The notes under the pieces were generated by a model that was not told the DNA's origin, made no database searches, and was given only the letters and a program-made list of their open reading frames with translations. Shown here in pieces: positions 55,233-64,000 of a stretch of 64,000 nt of DNA. The stretch's first letter is position 1. Each line of letters begins with the position of its first letter. Origin of the DNA: Elmis aenea (lineage: Eukaryota > Arthropoda > Insecta > Coleoptera > Elmidae); contig OX393577.1 in NCBI GenBank assembly GCA_947652605.1, positions 57,622,108-57,686,107 on the forward strand. Reading direction: 5' to 3'. Made by a program: the position numbers and the translations under genes.

Positions 55233-56462
55233 CAGAGACTGAGAACGGAACGAAAACGAAAACGTTAAACGAAATTAACCGAAATTTTTTTAAGAACGAA
55301 AACGAAACCGAAAACGAAATTATTATTTTTCGTTCATGAACGAAAACGAAATAAATACTTTCCAAAACCGGTTTTAACCGGTTTTAACCGGTTTTAACCG
55401 GTTTTAACCGGTTTTGTCGCTAATTCAATTTTATTTGTTAAACACATACGCGAATTTACCTTCTGTACTGGGGAGACTCCACGAGGCAGTAAAAAATCTC
55501 ACTTGAAATAAGTGAGCTTCACTTTTCTCCATTTATATTTACGTGAATATGTATTAACAACTTTATTGTTTATACTTGCAATTTCGTGTAACACAATTAA
55601 CGGTACAGATATTCTCTATTTCTAATTTGGTTTTTACATCATCAATGTAGAAAATACACTTGATTGGATATATATTATCAATGTGTATGTTTTATTTGCG
55701 TTTAGACATAATAATAGTAAAATTTATTCTTACTTCGAAAAAGACTAATTTTAAAGAAGATTTATTGGAAGATGTGTTGCTAGTAAGATTTAACGGAATG
55801 TGAAAATGTATATTGTATGGTATGTACAAACTATAAAGTTAAAGTATATTTCAAGTTAATATAAGTTTTTTTTAATATCTTTTTTATTTATAACATTTAG
55901 TAAATTATCCACTTGAATTCATTCTTTTTCCTTTTTAAATAATAACAGCAGGATCTTATTTAATTCAAATGCATAGATTTTAAATACTAAAACAAATTTA
56001 AAACAGCACTTGCTATATTTTCATATTTTTAGATAAAGATCGTGTGTCTAATTTAACCTAATCACATTGTGTTTTTGCACCTTACGGGTGTTAAACTTAA
56101 TAAAATGGTTAAATGTTAATGTGTTTAACGATTTGGTAAATTTAATATGGTGATGGGTCGCCAGTCTAAAATATGCTGTCCGTGAGCATCAAATCCAATC
56201 GTGATCGTTTATATTTTAGTTGAGAATTGAGATGCAAATATTGTTATAGTAATAGTACTTATAGAGGGTTGTGGTGACTAAAAAAAAATAATTGAATTTT
56301 TGACGACAAAAAAATATTGTAAAACCGGTTTTAACCGTTATTATTTCGGTTCACGAAAACGAAAAAAGAATTTTTTCGGTTAGAACGAAAAGAAGGAAAA
56401 CGATATATGTCGTTTTCGTTCCGAACAGAAACGAACGGATTTTTTTTCGTTTTTAGTCCCTG
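55233..56462. mobile_element. hAT-type MITE, copy 2 (reverse orientation)
   Basis: This is the reverse complement of 29689-30833 along its whole length. The ends CAGAGACTGAGAACGG and AGTCCCTG are flanked by a perfect GTTTTAAA duplication (55225-55232, 56463-56470). It is 85 bp longer than copy 1, partly through an expanded AACCGGTTTT array. Different target duplications prove two independent insertions. Confidence 0.93.
55364..55415 (+). repeat. 10-bp tandem array GTTTTAACCG
   Basis: Four complete units (55371-55410) plus half units on each side. The equivalent place in copy 1 (about 30715-30740) has about two. Each unit contains the palindrome AACCGGTT. Confidence 0.9.
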
Positions 56463-56470
56463 GTTTTAAA

Positions 56471-56984
56471 TAACATACATACTAAAGTTTAAACCAACAG
56501 TTTGCAAGAAAATACGTAAACCACAAAATACAAATGAGTAGATATCATGATTTACGATAAAATATAACTTAAAATAAATATAAATCGAAGTGAGTTAGCC
56601 TATCCAGCGCAATATTTTAGCCGTAAATTTTATGGCGACATTTACGTCATACTTTGGATACGTTAAAACACCGCGTTTGTATATACGTACTTACATCAGG
56701 TTGAAATAAATTTACAGACTTGACAGTGACATTATATTTTGAACGCAATGTTTGATGGTAGTTTGTGAATTATCCAGCGAACGACAATCTTATCTAGAAG
56801 GCTCCTTTGTGTGTACACTGATGCGAACAATATAATTTGTTTTAAAGTTAAGTAAATGGCCCCTAAATGAAATTTTTTCTAAAAGCTTTGCAGGATCTTG
56901 AGGATCTCATTTCATGGTTACAAAAATACTAGCATAAGCAAATTTCACATTAAAATTAGTCTAAGCCACAAAGTCTGAGAGTAG
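56471..56984. other. No gene seen
   Basis: Nothing recognised. Confidence 0.5.
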
Positions 56985-57101
56985 TACAGGGTCCGGCAAA
57001 ATGAACTCCCACACTTTAATCTTTAATAAAAACGCCATTGTAAATGCTATTTAGATTTTATTTTTATTAACTGAAAATGTATGCTATGCCATTTGTTTTT
57101 A

Positions 57102-57475
57102 TTAAGTTTTAAAAATTACAGAGTCCAAATGGCGACCATTTTTTTCGATATACATTCGAAGCTGATTTCTGAAAGTTTCCATCACTCGAGCAGTAATTTG
57201 AGGCGATATTCCTGTAATTTCTTGGCGTATTGCTGCTTTCAATTCGTCAATGGTTCGGGGATGGTGTTGAAAAACCTTCGCTTTCAGGTAGCCCCAAAGG
57301 AAAAAGTCGCATGGGGCAAGATCGGGTGAACGCGCAGGCCACCCAACGTCTCCACGTAACGAGATTACGTGTCCTGGAAACATTTCCCTTAAAACGTCCA
57401 TTGTCCTTCTTGCCGTATGAGCCGTAGCTCCATCCTGTTGAAACCATACATCCGGATGTTCAAGTTCTCTAAGTT
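57102..57475 (-). pseudogene. DD41D-type transposase C-terminal half (minus arm)
   Basis: The minus-strand text reads NLRELEHPDVWFQQDGATAH, DVLREMFPGHVISLRGDVG, WPARSPDLAPCDFFLWGYL, RTIDELKAAIRQEITGI and ends RHLDSVIFKT with a stop at 57102. The aspartates of QQD and PCD are separated by 41 residues, a spacing described for the rosa/Visitor-type groups of Tc1/mariner. The N-terminal helix-turn-helix and first catalytic aspartate are absent. The frame is intact, unlike most transposase remnants in the window. Confidence 0.85.
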
Positions 57476-57829
57476 TTGGATGTATGGTTTCAACAGGATG
57501 GAGCTACGGCTCATACGGCAAGAAGGACAATGGACGTTTTAAGGGAAATGTTTCCAGGACACGTAATCTCGTTACGTGGAGACGTTGGGTGGCCTGCGCG
57601 TTCACCCGATCTTGCCCCATGCGACTTTTTCCTTTGGGGCTACCTGAAAGCGAAGGTTTTTCAACACCATCCCCGTACCATTGACGAATTGAAAGCAGCA
57701 ATACGCCAAGAAATTACAGGAATATCGCCTCAAATTACTGCTCGAGTGATGGAAACTTTCAGAAGTCAGCTTCGAATGTGTATCGAAAAAAATGGTCGCC
57801 ATTTGGACTCTGTAATTTTTAAAACTTAA
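57476..57829 (+). pseudogene. DD41D-type transposase C-terminal half (plus arm)
   Basis: It is nearly identical to the minus-arm protein from DVWFQQDG to VIFKT, with N-to-S and Y-to-C replacements near the end (FRSQLRMCIEKN against FRNQLRMYIEKN). The open frame has no ATG at the natural N-terminus and starts within the domain, at the palindrome centre. Only the second and third catalytic aspartates are present. Sense and antisense of this segment would both occur in a transcript crossing the palindrome. Confidence 0.85.
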
Positions 57830-57949
57830 TAAAAACAAGTGGCATAGCATACATTTTCAGTTAATAAAAATAAAATCTAAATAGCATTTACAATGGCGTT
57901 TTTATTAAAGATTAAAATGTGGGAGATCATTTTGCCGGACCCTGTATTA

Positions 57950-58189
57950 GATAAGATACGATACAAACATAGAACGTATAAACTACCATACAAGCCCATT
58001 TTTTTAATCACATGCAACTGCATATTCTCTTACAGAGCCGGTTTTACTTATTTTTGCAATTCCAATTTTCCTGATTCCTAATCAAAGTTACATATTATTT
58101 TATAGGATATGTGATCTGACTGCAAAAGTTTACTTTAAATACACCAGATTAATTTATTTAAGGTTAGTAGTCCTTACCAATAAAGTACG
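57950..58189. other. No gene seen
   Basis: Nothing recognised. Confidence 0.45.
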
Positions 58190-58430
58190 AGCTATCGAAC
58201 ACACCATCCAGAAAACACAGCTAAGATGGTTAGGTCATGTGCATCAAACTGGAGAAGATTGGATGCCCACAAAAGTTTATGAAGCCCGACATGCAAAAAA
58301 GTAGAAAGGGAAAACCGAGGATAACCTAGGATGGGGAGTGCAGTAAAGTTAGAAATTTTGGCTCAAGATAAGAGATGGACTGACATTTATTAAAAAGAAC
58401 AATCCTCACACCTAACAATAGCGAAGCACA
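58190..58430 (+). pseudogene. LINE 3' coding tail
   Basis: The frame reads NKVRAIEHTIQKTQLRWLGH, VHQTGEDWMPTKVYEARH and then, after a stop, KGKTEDNLGWGVQ for the usual GRPRITWDGEVQ. Next is a WLKIRDGLTFIKKN-like ending. This is the conserved C-terminal segment of LINE polymerases (LRWLGHV.RM...R.PK..YEA...GKR..GRPR). It is related in type to the tail at 49900-50150 but not the same family copy. Confidence 0.72.
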
Positions 58431-58608
58431 AGATTAAGGTAAAGAAAAAGGCACAATTTCATCGCGTTGCATGCGCCCCCTAATTGTCCGCGCCCAGGTG
58501 CAAAGCACACCTTGCACTCCCGAAACGGCGCGCCCCTGACTTTGACGTTGAGCAAGCTGTGTTATATTTCCCAAACCATTGAGCAATACAAAAATATTAA
58601 TAGATTGT

Positions 58609-58674
58609 TATAAAAACACAACAGAACATCTCGCCAACTTTTATAAAAACACAACAGAACATCTCGCCAACTTT
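58609..58674 (+). repeat. Perfect 33-bp direct duplication
   Basis: A 33-base unit starting TATAAAAACACAACAG at 58609 is repeated immediately at 58642. No element boundary coincides. Confidence 0.9.
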
Positions 58675-58869
58675 TCCCTATTAAAGTAAAGTAAAAAACA
58701 TCTACCAAACGTCATTCTTCTACATTTCCCCTATGTAGGAAATAAAAAAAAACTTTATCATTGTTCTCCTTTAGGGGAGTGTAACTCCGAAAAAAACACG
58801 TTTTAGGAAGAAAATTTATATAAAAAGCACGCCTTTATTTTCGATAAGCACTTACTTTCCTTTTTTTTC

Positions 58870-59790
58870 GCATTATTTATGAATCACCAGGTTCATCAAA
58901 TAATAAATGACATAGAGAAGTCATTAGAAGAAAAGAAAATTTGTTCGGCAACATTCCTCGATGTTGCTAAAGCATTTGACAAAGTCTGGCCAAAAAGGAT
59001 TACTAATGAAATTAAAGAAAATGCTTCCTGTTCAATACAGTCAGCTTCTAGAGTCATATCTATCTCAGCGAACGTTTAAGGTCAAAATGGAAAACGAATA
59101 CGCAGAACTTCAGTTTATAAGAGCAGGTGTACCTCAAGGAAGTGTCCTTGGACCGGTATTGTACCTGCCGTATACACATGACATTCCAGAAACAAAAAAC
59201 GTAAAACTCGCCACATTTGCTGACGACACCGCAGTTCTAGCTACAGAAGCAACCAAAGAAACAACAATAAATCTCCAAAGCGAATTAATAAAATACATGA
59301 ACAAAAAAGTGGCAAAAAGACTGCTAAACTTAGACGTCGTTAAAATGAAAGGAACACTTAAAAAAAAAACGGAACAGCTGAAGATAAAGTATAAAGATAT
59401 GTATTGGCTGATAGGAATACATTCCCAGCTTTCTATCCAAAACAAACTGCTCGTATATAAACAGATGCTCAAGCCTGTTTGAACATAAATGGACTACAAT
59501 TATGGGGCTATAAAAAAAAACACAACTACAGCTGTCTTCAAAAAATCTAAACCCGTGTATTAAGGAGCATAGTAAATGCTCCTTGATATGTTCGTAACAG
59601 CAATTTACACTGGAAACTCCAGGTTGAATCTGTCCAGGAAGAAATTAAAAAAGCTGCCAAAAGCCATGAGGAGAGGCTCTACAGGCATTCCAACATTGCA
59701 GTGCTCCAACTTATAATCAAAAACTAGTGCGTAGGCTCAAAAGGATTAAACACTTTGAACTTGTGTAGACTGAAAGTGTACAAAAGCAGA
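58870..59790 (+). pseudogene. Jockey/X-element-type reverse transcriptase, deleted
   Basis: The frame starts NHQVHQIINDIEKSLEEKKI, then CSATFLDVAKAFDKVW (first palm aspartate). A one-base shift near 58990 leads into KGLLMKLKKMLPVQYSQLLE, SYLSQRTFKVKMENEYAELQ, RAGVPQGSVLGPVLYLPYTHD and LATFADDTAVLATEA (the catalytic DD). After LLNLDVVKMKG an internal deletion skips to KKTEQLKIKYKDMYWLIG and SQLSIQNKLLVYKQMLKPV. Degraded C-terminal text runs to about 59790. All Jockey RT landmarks are in order. The frameshift, the deletion and the loss of the endonuclease make it inactive. Confidence 0.87.
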
Positions 59791-60780
59791 GTACAGTGCT
59801 AAGTAGTCACAGTAGTGTAGTGATTAGATTGTAATCGTGACTAGGATTGACCATTGGCGACATCCAGACTCAAAAATAAACGTAGCCAATTAGGTTAAAG
59901 TTAAGATGTTTATTAATCTATAGGATTAGGTGCATTGCAAATTTTAAATAAAAAACTTAATTAAAAAAACCTTGCATATCCATCGGCCGAAGACCATTTT
60001 AATACTTCAATTCACTAGCACGCAAAACAAAAACAATAATGAAAAACGATCCATTAAACTTTTAGTAAAACAAAACGAAATATAAGCACTTTTGACTCAT
60101 AGTGCTCAATTACGTGAAAGTTCTATTAACGGAACGGCTATCTATAGATATTTTATAAGGATTTACTCTGTTAGTTCCAGAACACAAAAAACGTAACAAA
60201 AAGCGGGGCAGACGACGGTTGTTCAATGGAGGAGAGACTTAAATTACCGGAATGTATGGTACGCTTTATTTGTTACGAGTATAACTTAAAATACCGCAAC
60301 ATTGTGATGTTTTCCCGTAATATCGGTAAATAAAATCTTGCCATCCAACCGGAATTATTTATCGGCACATTTATTTAATATTTGATTCATAAAGTGGACG
60401 CCTTTGTTAATATGAGATGTACCGCGACGATGTGACGTATTTTTTATGGAACTGTATCATTTAGAATCCAGACAGCGCTTACACGTTAAAGCTGAGGCAA
60501 AAACCGCAGACTCGATTTATTTTTTTATAAGTTTGGGTTATACCGTGCATTATTGTATTAGTTTTTTTAATAATCTTGAAAACTCTTGGGTTAGAAAAAC
60601 ATAGGTATAGTATTTCAAAGCTATTGTTCTGGTGCTGAATAATGTACAAACAGCAATAAGCATTTTCCGATAATATACAATAAACTTTTGTGGCCACCAA
60701 ATGACTTTCGCCATATTATATTGTGTGTATTAACGTATGTGTATTGCTGGGTATAAAAAGTTTAAAATGCCGCTCCAGGC
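59791..60780. other. No gene seen
   Basis: AT-rich, with nothing recognised. Confidence 0.5.
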
Positions 60781-61164
60781 GCTCTATCTAACCTCATTTT
60801 TGCAAATGACATCTGTCAAAATGACTTTCCATGCGAATGAACAACCACAGCATTCTCAAAAAGATATTTTCAAAACTTAAAAACATCATAACTTTTTTCA
60901 CAGAAATTCAAGAGAATTGAGACAAACGGCATTTTACTAAGAAAAATAAACTCTTTAACATACTAAAATTTGAAAAAAATTATTGATGCGGTTTTCGAAA
61001 GAGAATTTCAAAATTTTGAATTTTTTAAATAATTTCGTAATTTTTATTATTAAATAAAAAATGTATTAGGCTTTTTTGTAGACATTAACATAGACTACAA
61101 TCCTACATAAACAGAATTTTTTTATCTATCACTGTTTTTATGTCGTTTTAACTTAAACACCCTG
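60781..61164. repeat. Sequence ending in an orphan CACCCTG terminus
   Basis: AAACACCCTG followed by TA (61165-61166) is a right end of the CAGGG group. The left boundary was not found, so the stated start is arbitrary. Confidence 0.45.
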
Positions 61165-61274
61165 TATATTAGTTATTATTTGAAAAATTAAATAATTGCA
61201 TGCACTTTCTACAATACTCTTAAAGGTTCTATTGGAAACTACTATACAAAATTTACATTTTTAACGTCTGGCAC

Positions 61275-61302
61275 ATACACGCACACACACACCTACACAC
61301 AG
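61275..61302 (+). repeat. CA-rich microsatellite
   Basis: ACACGCACACACACACCTAC is a short imperfect (AC)n run. Confidence 0.8.
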
Positions 61303-61311
61303 GGGATCTTG

Positions 61312-61490
61312 CGTATTATAAAAGCTAGGGTATAGATTTCATTTTGGCTAAGTTGCTTAAATAATAATCCGAAGAAAAATTGGAAATATTTCAAACGGTG
61401 TCCGTGAAAATTTCAAAAAACCGAAAAATACGATTTTTGAAAATTGAATGTAACTTCTTTGGAGTATAAAATATTTCAAATGTGTAAAAA
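61312..61490 (+). repeat. Diverged single arm of the 17729-18633 foldback family
   Basis: GGGGATCTTGCGTATTATAA, ATTGGAAATATTTCAAACGG and TTTGGAGTATAAAATATTTC follow the order of the 17.7-kb left arm with about 15-20% differences. No second arm is nearby. Confidence 0.7.
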
Positions 61491-61889
61491 GTCGTTTTAT
61501 TAATCTCTCTCTAATTTTAAATAATTACAAAATTATATTTGGTGCCTGCACCAGATATTTCCTTGTTTTGATCCTTTTTTTTTACTAAACAAAACCAGTT
61601 CTATCTTAATTACTGAAATATCTGTATTTTGAATTTTGATTGACACTTTATGCAACCATGCGAATAAATTTTGCGAAACGTAGCCACGTTTTTAACAAGT
61701 ATTTTTTATCTTAATCGATTGCAAGTTTTTTTTTAATGCGTGATTGATCGCTGTGTACGTGACTTTTAGGTATTTGCCGTGTGCAAAATGATGTAAACGT
61801 GTTAAGATACGATTGATAAGGGATTAAATTTTAGGTTTGGCCAATTTATAGCTGCACCCATTTGATAAGATAAAATAATCTATATATAT
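61491..61889. other. No gene seen
   Basis: Nothing recognised. Confidence 0.5.
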
Positions 61890-62294
61890 TTGTACTTTTC
61901 ATATTCCACGTACTTGAAAGTTTTCTCAAGGTGCATTCGTAGTTTTGTGAAGTACTTCATATTCATGATGATACAAAGTCAGATTAACTCAACTATATCG
62001 TCGTTTATCGACACCTTTAAACTATGGACTGCATTCATGCAGATAGGCGTTGATGCGGGACGAAGATTAGGACGGTCCAACGAGAAGATATTGAAAGCTG
62101 TGTCGGACATTGCTAAGAAAATCGACGAGGTAGAGGCGGAAGTCCGTGGGATGAAACAAACTACTTCTAGGAGTAGTAATGTTGAGAGTGAAAGAAAACC
62201 TGTTGATGATAGGCCTGAAACATCAACATCAATGTTGCAACCTGAAGTTAGTATTTACATATTTATACAAAAGTACGTGAATAAAACGTGTTAA
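61890..62294 (+). CDS. Unassigned ORF with a coiled-coil-like segment (possible exon)
   Basis: The 134-codon frame has a low-complexity first third. A better-looking block follows: GVDAGRRLGRSNEKILKAVS, DIAKKIDEVEAEVRGMKQTT, then SERKPVDDRPETSTSMLQPE. Charged heptad-like spacing (ILKAVSDIAKKIDEVEAEV) suggests a short coiled coil. A TTCATGCAG acceptor-like site at about 62040 and a GAA|GTTAGT donor-like site at about 62247 could bound one exon of about 205 bases. Codon composition is less AT-biased than around it. I recognise no family. It could be a host exon or part of a transposon gene. No neighbouring exon is identified, so the coding status is uncertain. Confidence 0.35.
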   Translation: MYFSYSTYLKVFSRCIRSFVKYFIFMMIQSQINSTISSFIDTFKLWTAFMQIGVDAGRRLGRSNEKILKAVSDIAKKIDEVEAEVRGMKQTTSRSSNVESERKPVDDRPETSTSMLQPEVSIYIFIQKYVNKTC

Positions 62295-62619
62295 CATTTT
62301 GTCTTAGCTTTAAAAAGCGTTTCACAACGCATGTTAAAATTAATCTAGAGGTTAACAGCAACAACTAAATGCTACACTTTCCAGTTAACTTTGACAAGCG
62401 ATGGATATTGTTTTATTAAAGCAGGTTCTTCATAATTTTACACGTGTTTTTTTTTATATACACAAAAGAAAACTAGTGATTTAAAAAAAAATATTTTCAC
62501 AATTTTAATGATTTTACAATTGTATATTTGCTATCATCATCACGTTTTGGGCTTTTTTTTTTAGCCCGTTACGTCTGGAATTGTCCATTTTGTGTGGGCG
62601 TTCTTTCCAAGCAGTTCTA
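62295..62619. other. No gene seen
   Basis: Nothing recognised. Confidence 0.5.
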
Positions 62620-62695
62620 TATACCGGGTGTAAATGAAGTGTGGTACACCCCCTTTTTTTTCTTTAGTTTTAATTTTAGATAAATGAAAATTTAT
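62620..62695 (+). repeat. Dispersed repeat, paralogue of 1476-1550
   Basis: TATACCGGGTGTAAATGAAG and downstream text match the 1.5-kb copy. It ends at the TA of the next element. Confidence 0.6.
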
Positions 62696-62698
62696 ATA

Positions 62699-64000
62699 CA
62701 GGGTGTCTCAGATTACATTTCCAGCATGAGGATCTCGCTTATTGTAAGAGTTACAGGTTTGTTTAAATTAGATGAATTATTCCTTAGTATGAGAGGAGCC
62801 ACAATAAATTTTTAAAAGTACAAAATTCCTCGCGCTTCAGATGTTGTAGCAAAAAATATGAAAATGTAGAATTTCTTTTTTCTTTCATAACTTTTTTGTC
62901 TTAATCGTTAGAGCAATTTTATTTGTACTTTCTTAAGGTACTTTTTCATGCAGAATGTAACTGTCATTTTAGATTTTTTTTAACAGCTACTATTTTCGAG
63001 ATATTACCCCTAATTTCATTTTTTCTTATGGGCCGCGAAGTTGGCTATGGAATAGTTATATGTGCTTTTTTTTCTCGTTTAAATGAGATATTACTTGCTA
63101 TACCTATTTTTGTAAACAAGTCACAAAATGAAAAAAAATCGTATTTTACCCATTACGTATCAAGCTATCTATGAAAATAAAAACACAAAACAACTAATTA
63201 AATGTCAAATGACTGTTACTATTTGTCTGCGTTATCATTTATTAGAATTTTATAGTATTGTTGTGTACATCGCTAGTCTTTGTAGCAAATTTGTTATCAT
63301 ATAATTATGGACACATTACACATTTACAACTAATTAAAAATTTGTAATGTTGAAATGCTACATTCTTTACAATAGAAACTGTGTAAAATAGATATTTCTA
63401 ATTCTTTATGGATTTGTTTTGGATTTTTGGTTGGTTTCTCGAAGAAACCATATTCTTTTAAATGTTTTTTCCAAATTTCTGTAACTACACACTCTTCGTT
63501 GCCTTTTCTCAGGATATAGCTCTAAGTATATTCGCTCCGCTTCTTCACAGTTTTTATGGCAAAGAATGTAGCATCTCAACATGTCAAATTTTTCTCTATT
63601 TTTATATGTAGCCATCATTATAACAATTACTACAAAGACTATCGAATTACACAACAATAATATGAAATTCTAATAAATGATACCGCAGACAAATAGTAAC
63701 TGACATTTGACATTTAATTAGTTGCTTTTTGTTTTTATTTTCATAGATAGCTTGATAAGTGATGGGTAAAATACGATTTTTTTTCATTTTGTGACTTTTT
63801 TATAAAAATAGGCACAGTAAGTAATATCTCATTTAAACGAGAAAAAAAAGCACATATAACTATTCCATAGCCAACTTCGCGGCCCATAAGAAAAAATGAA
63901 ATTAAGGGTAATATCTCGAAAATAGTAGGTGTTAAAAAAAATCTAAAATGCCAGTTACATTCTCCATTAAAAAGTACCATAAAAAAGTACAAATAAATAT
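62699..64000. mobile_element. Foldback element running off the window end
   Basis: The left end CAGGGTGTCTCAGATTACA follows TA (62697-62698). The left arm extends to about 63308. Its inverted copy begins near 63595 and is still pairing at 64000. By symmetry the right end should lie about 200 bases beyond the window. The two 83-codon frames at 62923-63174 (plus) and 63741-63992 (minus) are mirror copies of the same arm segment, not genes. The loop holds a transposase N-terminal exon. Confidence 0.85.
63406..63618 (-). pseudogene. Transposase N-terminal helix-turn-helix exon in a foldback loop
   Basis: From the ATG pair at 63613-63618 the minus strand reads MMATYKNREKFDMLRCYILC, HKNCEEAERIYLELYPEKRQ and VCSYRNLEKTFKRIWFLRE. 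The E..DML..Y..C......A...Y...YP..R......F..L...F pattern is the N-terminal DNA-binding region of arthropod IS630/Tc1/mariner-type transposases. It is uninterrupted for about 65 codons, better kept than its counterpart at 15573. No catalytic domain lies in the visible element. It could be one exon of a once-complete gene. Confidence 0.68.

Larger units (their letters stand above)
56987..57944. mobile_element. Mobile palindrome made of two DD41D transposon halves
   Basis: The arms are 56987-57453 and 57478-57944, each 467 bp, complementary with only a few mismatches, around a 24-base spacer. The ends CAGGGTCCGGCAAAATGA and CAGGGTCCGGCAAAATGAT (inverted) are flanked by TA (56985-56986, 57945-57946). 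Each arm is the 3' half of a transposon of the DD41D type. The spacer continues the minus-strand coding (NLRELEHP), so the minus copy is the longer one and the plus copy was joined to it head to head. Confidence 0.95.

Noticed and set aside
62923..63174. Two 83-codon similar proteins (62923-63174 plus, 63741-63992 minus) as a gene pair
   Set aside because: They are mirror readings of the two arms of one foldback. AT-rich hydrophobic codons and lack of any domain argue against coding.

Overview
The window is AT-rich eukaryotic DNA that looks like intergenic repeat-filled sequence from an insect genome. I infer this from the transposon families present: Jockey-clade LINEs, several piggyBac groups, Tc1/mariner relatives with CAGGG termini and TA target sites, PIF/Harbinger, hAT, a pogo-like element, a Penelope-like element and a solo LTR. 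A beetle or hemipteran is plausible, but I cannot fix the species. I see no convincing host gene, tRNA or rRNA. The best candidate for a non-transposon exon is a short coiled-coil-like segment near 62.0-62.25 kb, and that is weak.

Layout. 0-6 kb: an orphan CAGGG end, a pogo-like element with a psq-type helix-turn-helix, a piggyBac pseudogene, and a TTAA element carrying a cysteine-rich-domain remnant that is itself split by a TA-flanked MITE. 7-13.2 kb: Jockey reverse transcriptase fragments, a LINE sitting inside a long-TIR element, a second copy of the same MITE, and a solo LTR inside another TIR element. 15-21.7 kb: a foldback element with a transposase N-terminus in its loop; a three-level nest (LINE, then Harbinger, then foldback); Jockey remains; a TTAA element with a cysteine-rich-domain remnant; and a short MITE. 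21.8-24.3 kb: a foldback element with tandem repeats in its arms and a perfect 9-bp target duplication. 28.3-35.2 kb: one mariner gene split into three pieces by a 5-kb piggyBac element, which hosts three further elements, and by a Harbinger derivative. 36-41 kb: hAT-type elements and piggyBac-like ends. 43.5-46 kb: a LINE tail and three near-perfect hairpins. 47-48.5 kb: a foldback whose loop holds a transposase C-terminus. 49-51.5 kb: a LINE and a Penelope-like GIY-YIG gene split by a 234-bp TTAA MITE. 53-58 kb: mariner remnants, a second copy of the 29.7-kb hAT MITE in opposite orientation, and a 958-bp mobile palindrome made of two DD41D transposase halves. 58-64 kb: LINE remnants and a foldback that runs off the window end.

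The genes do not act together as a pathway. What links them is insertion history: target-site duplications of 2 (TA), 3, 4 (TTAA or ATAT), 8 and 9 bp let many insertions be ordered. Two themes stand out. First, long inverted-repeat (foldback) elements with CAGGG/TA ends repeatedly hold pieces of the same transposase superfamily between or within their arms. Second, TTAA-flanked elements of different families each carry a short near-palindrome just inside the terminus, and three keep a C-terminal cysteine-rich-domain remnant. All boundaries and alignments were read by eye.
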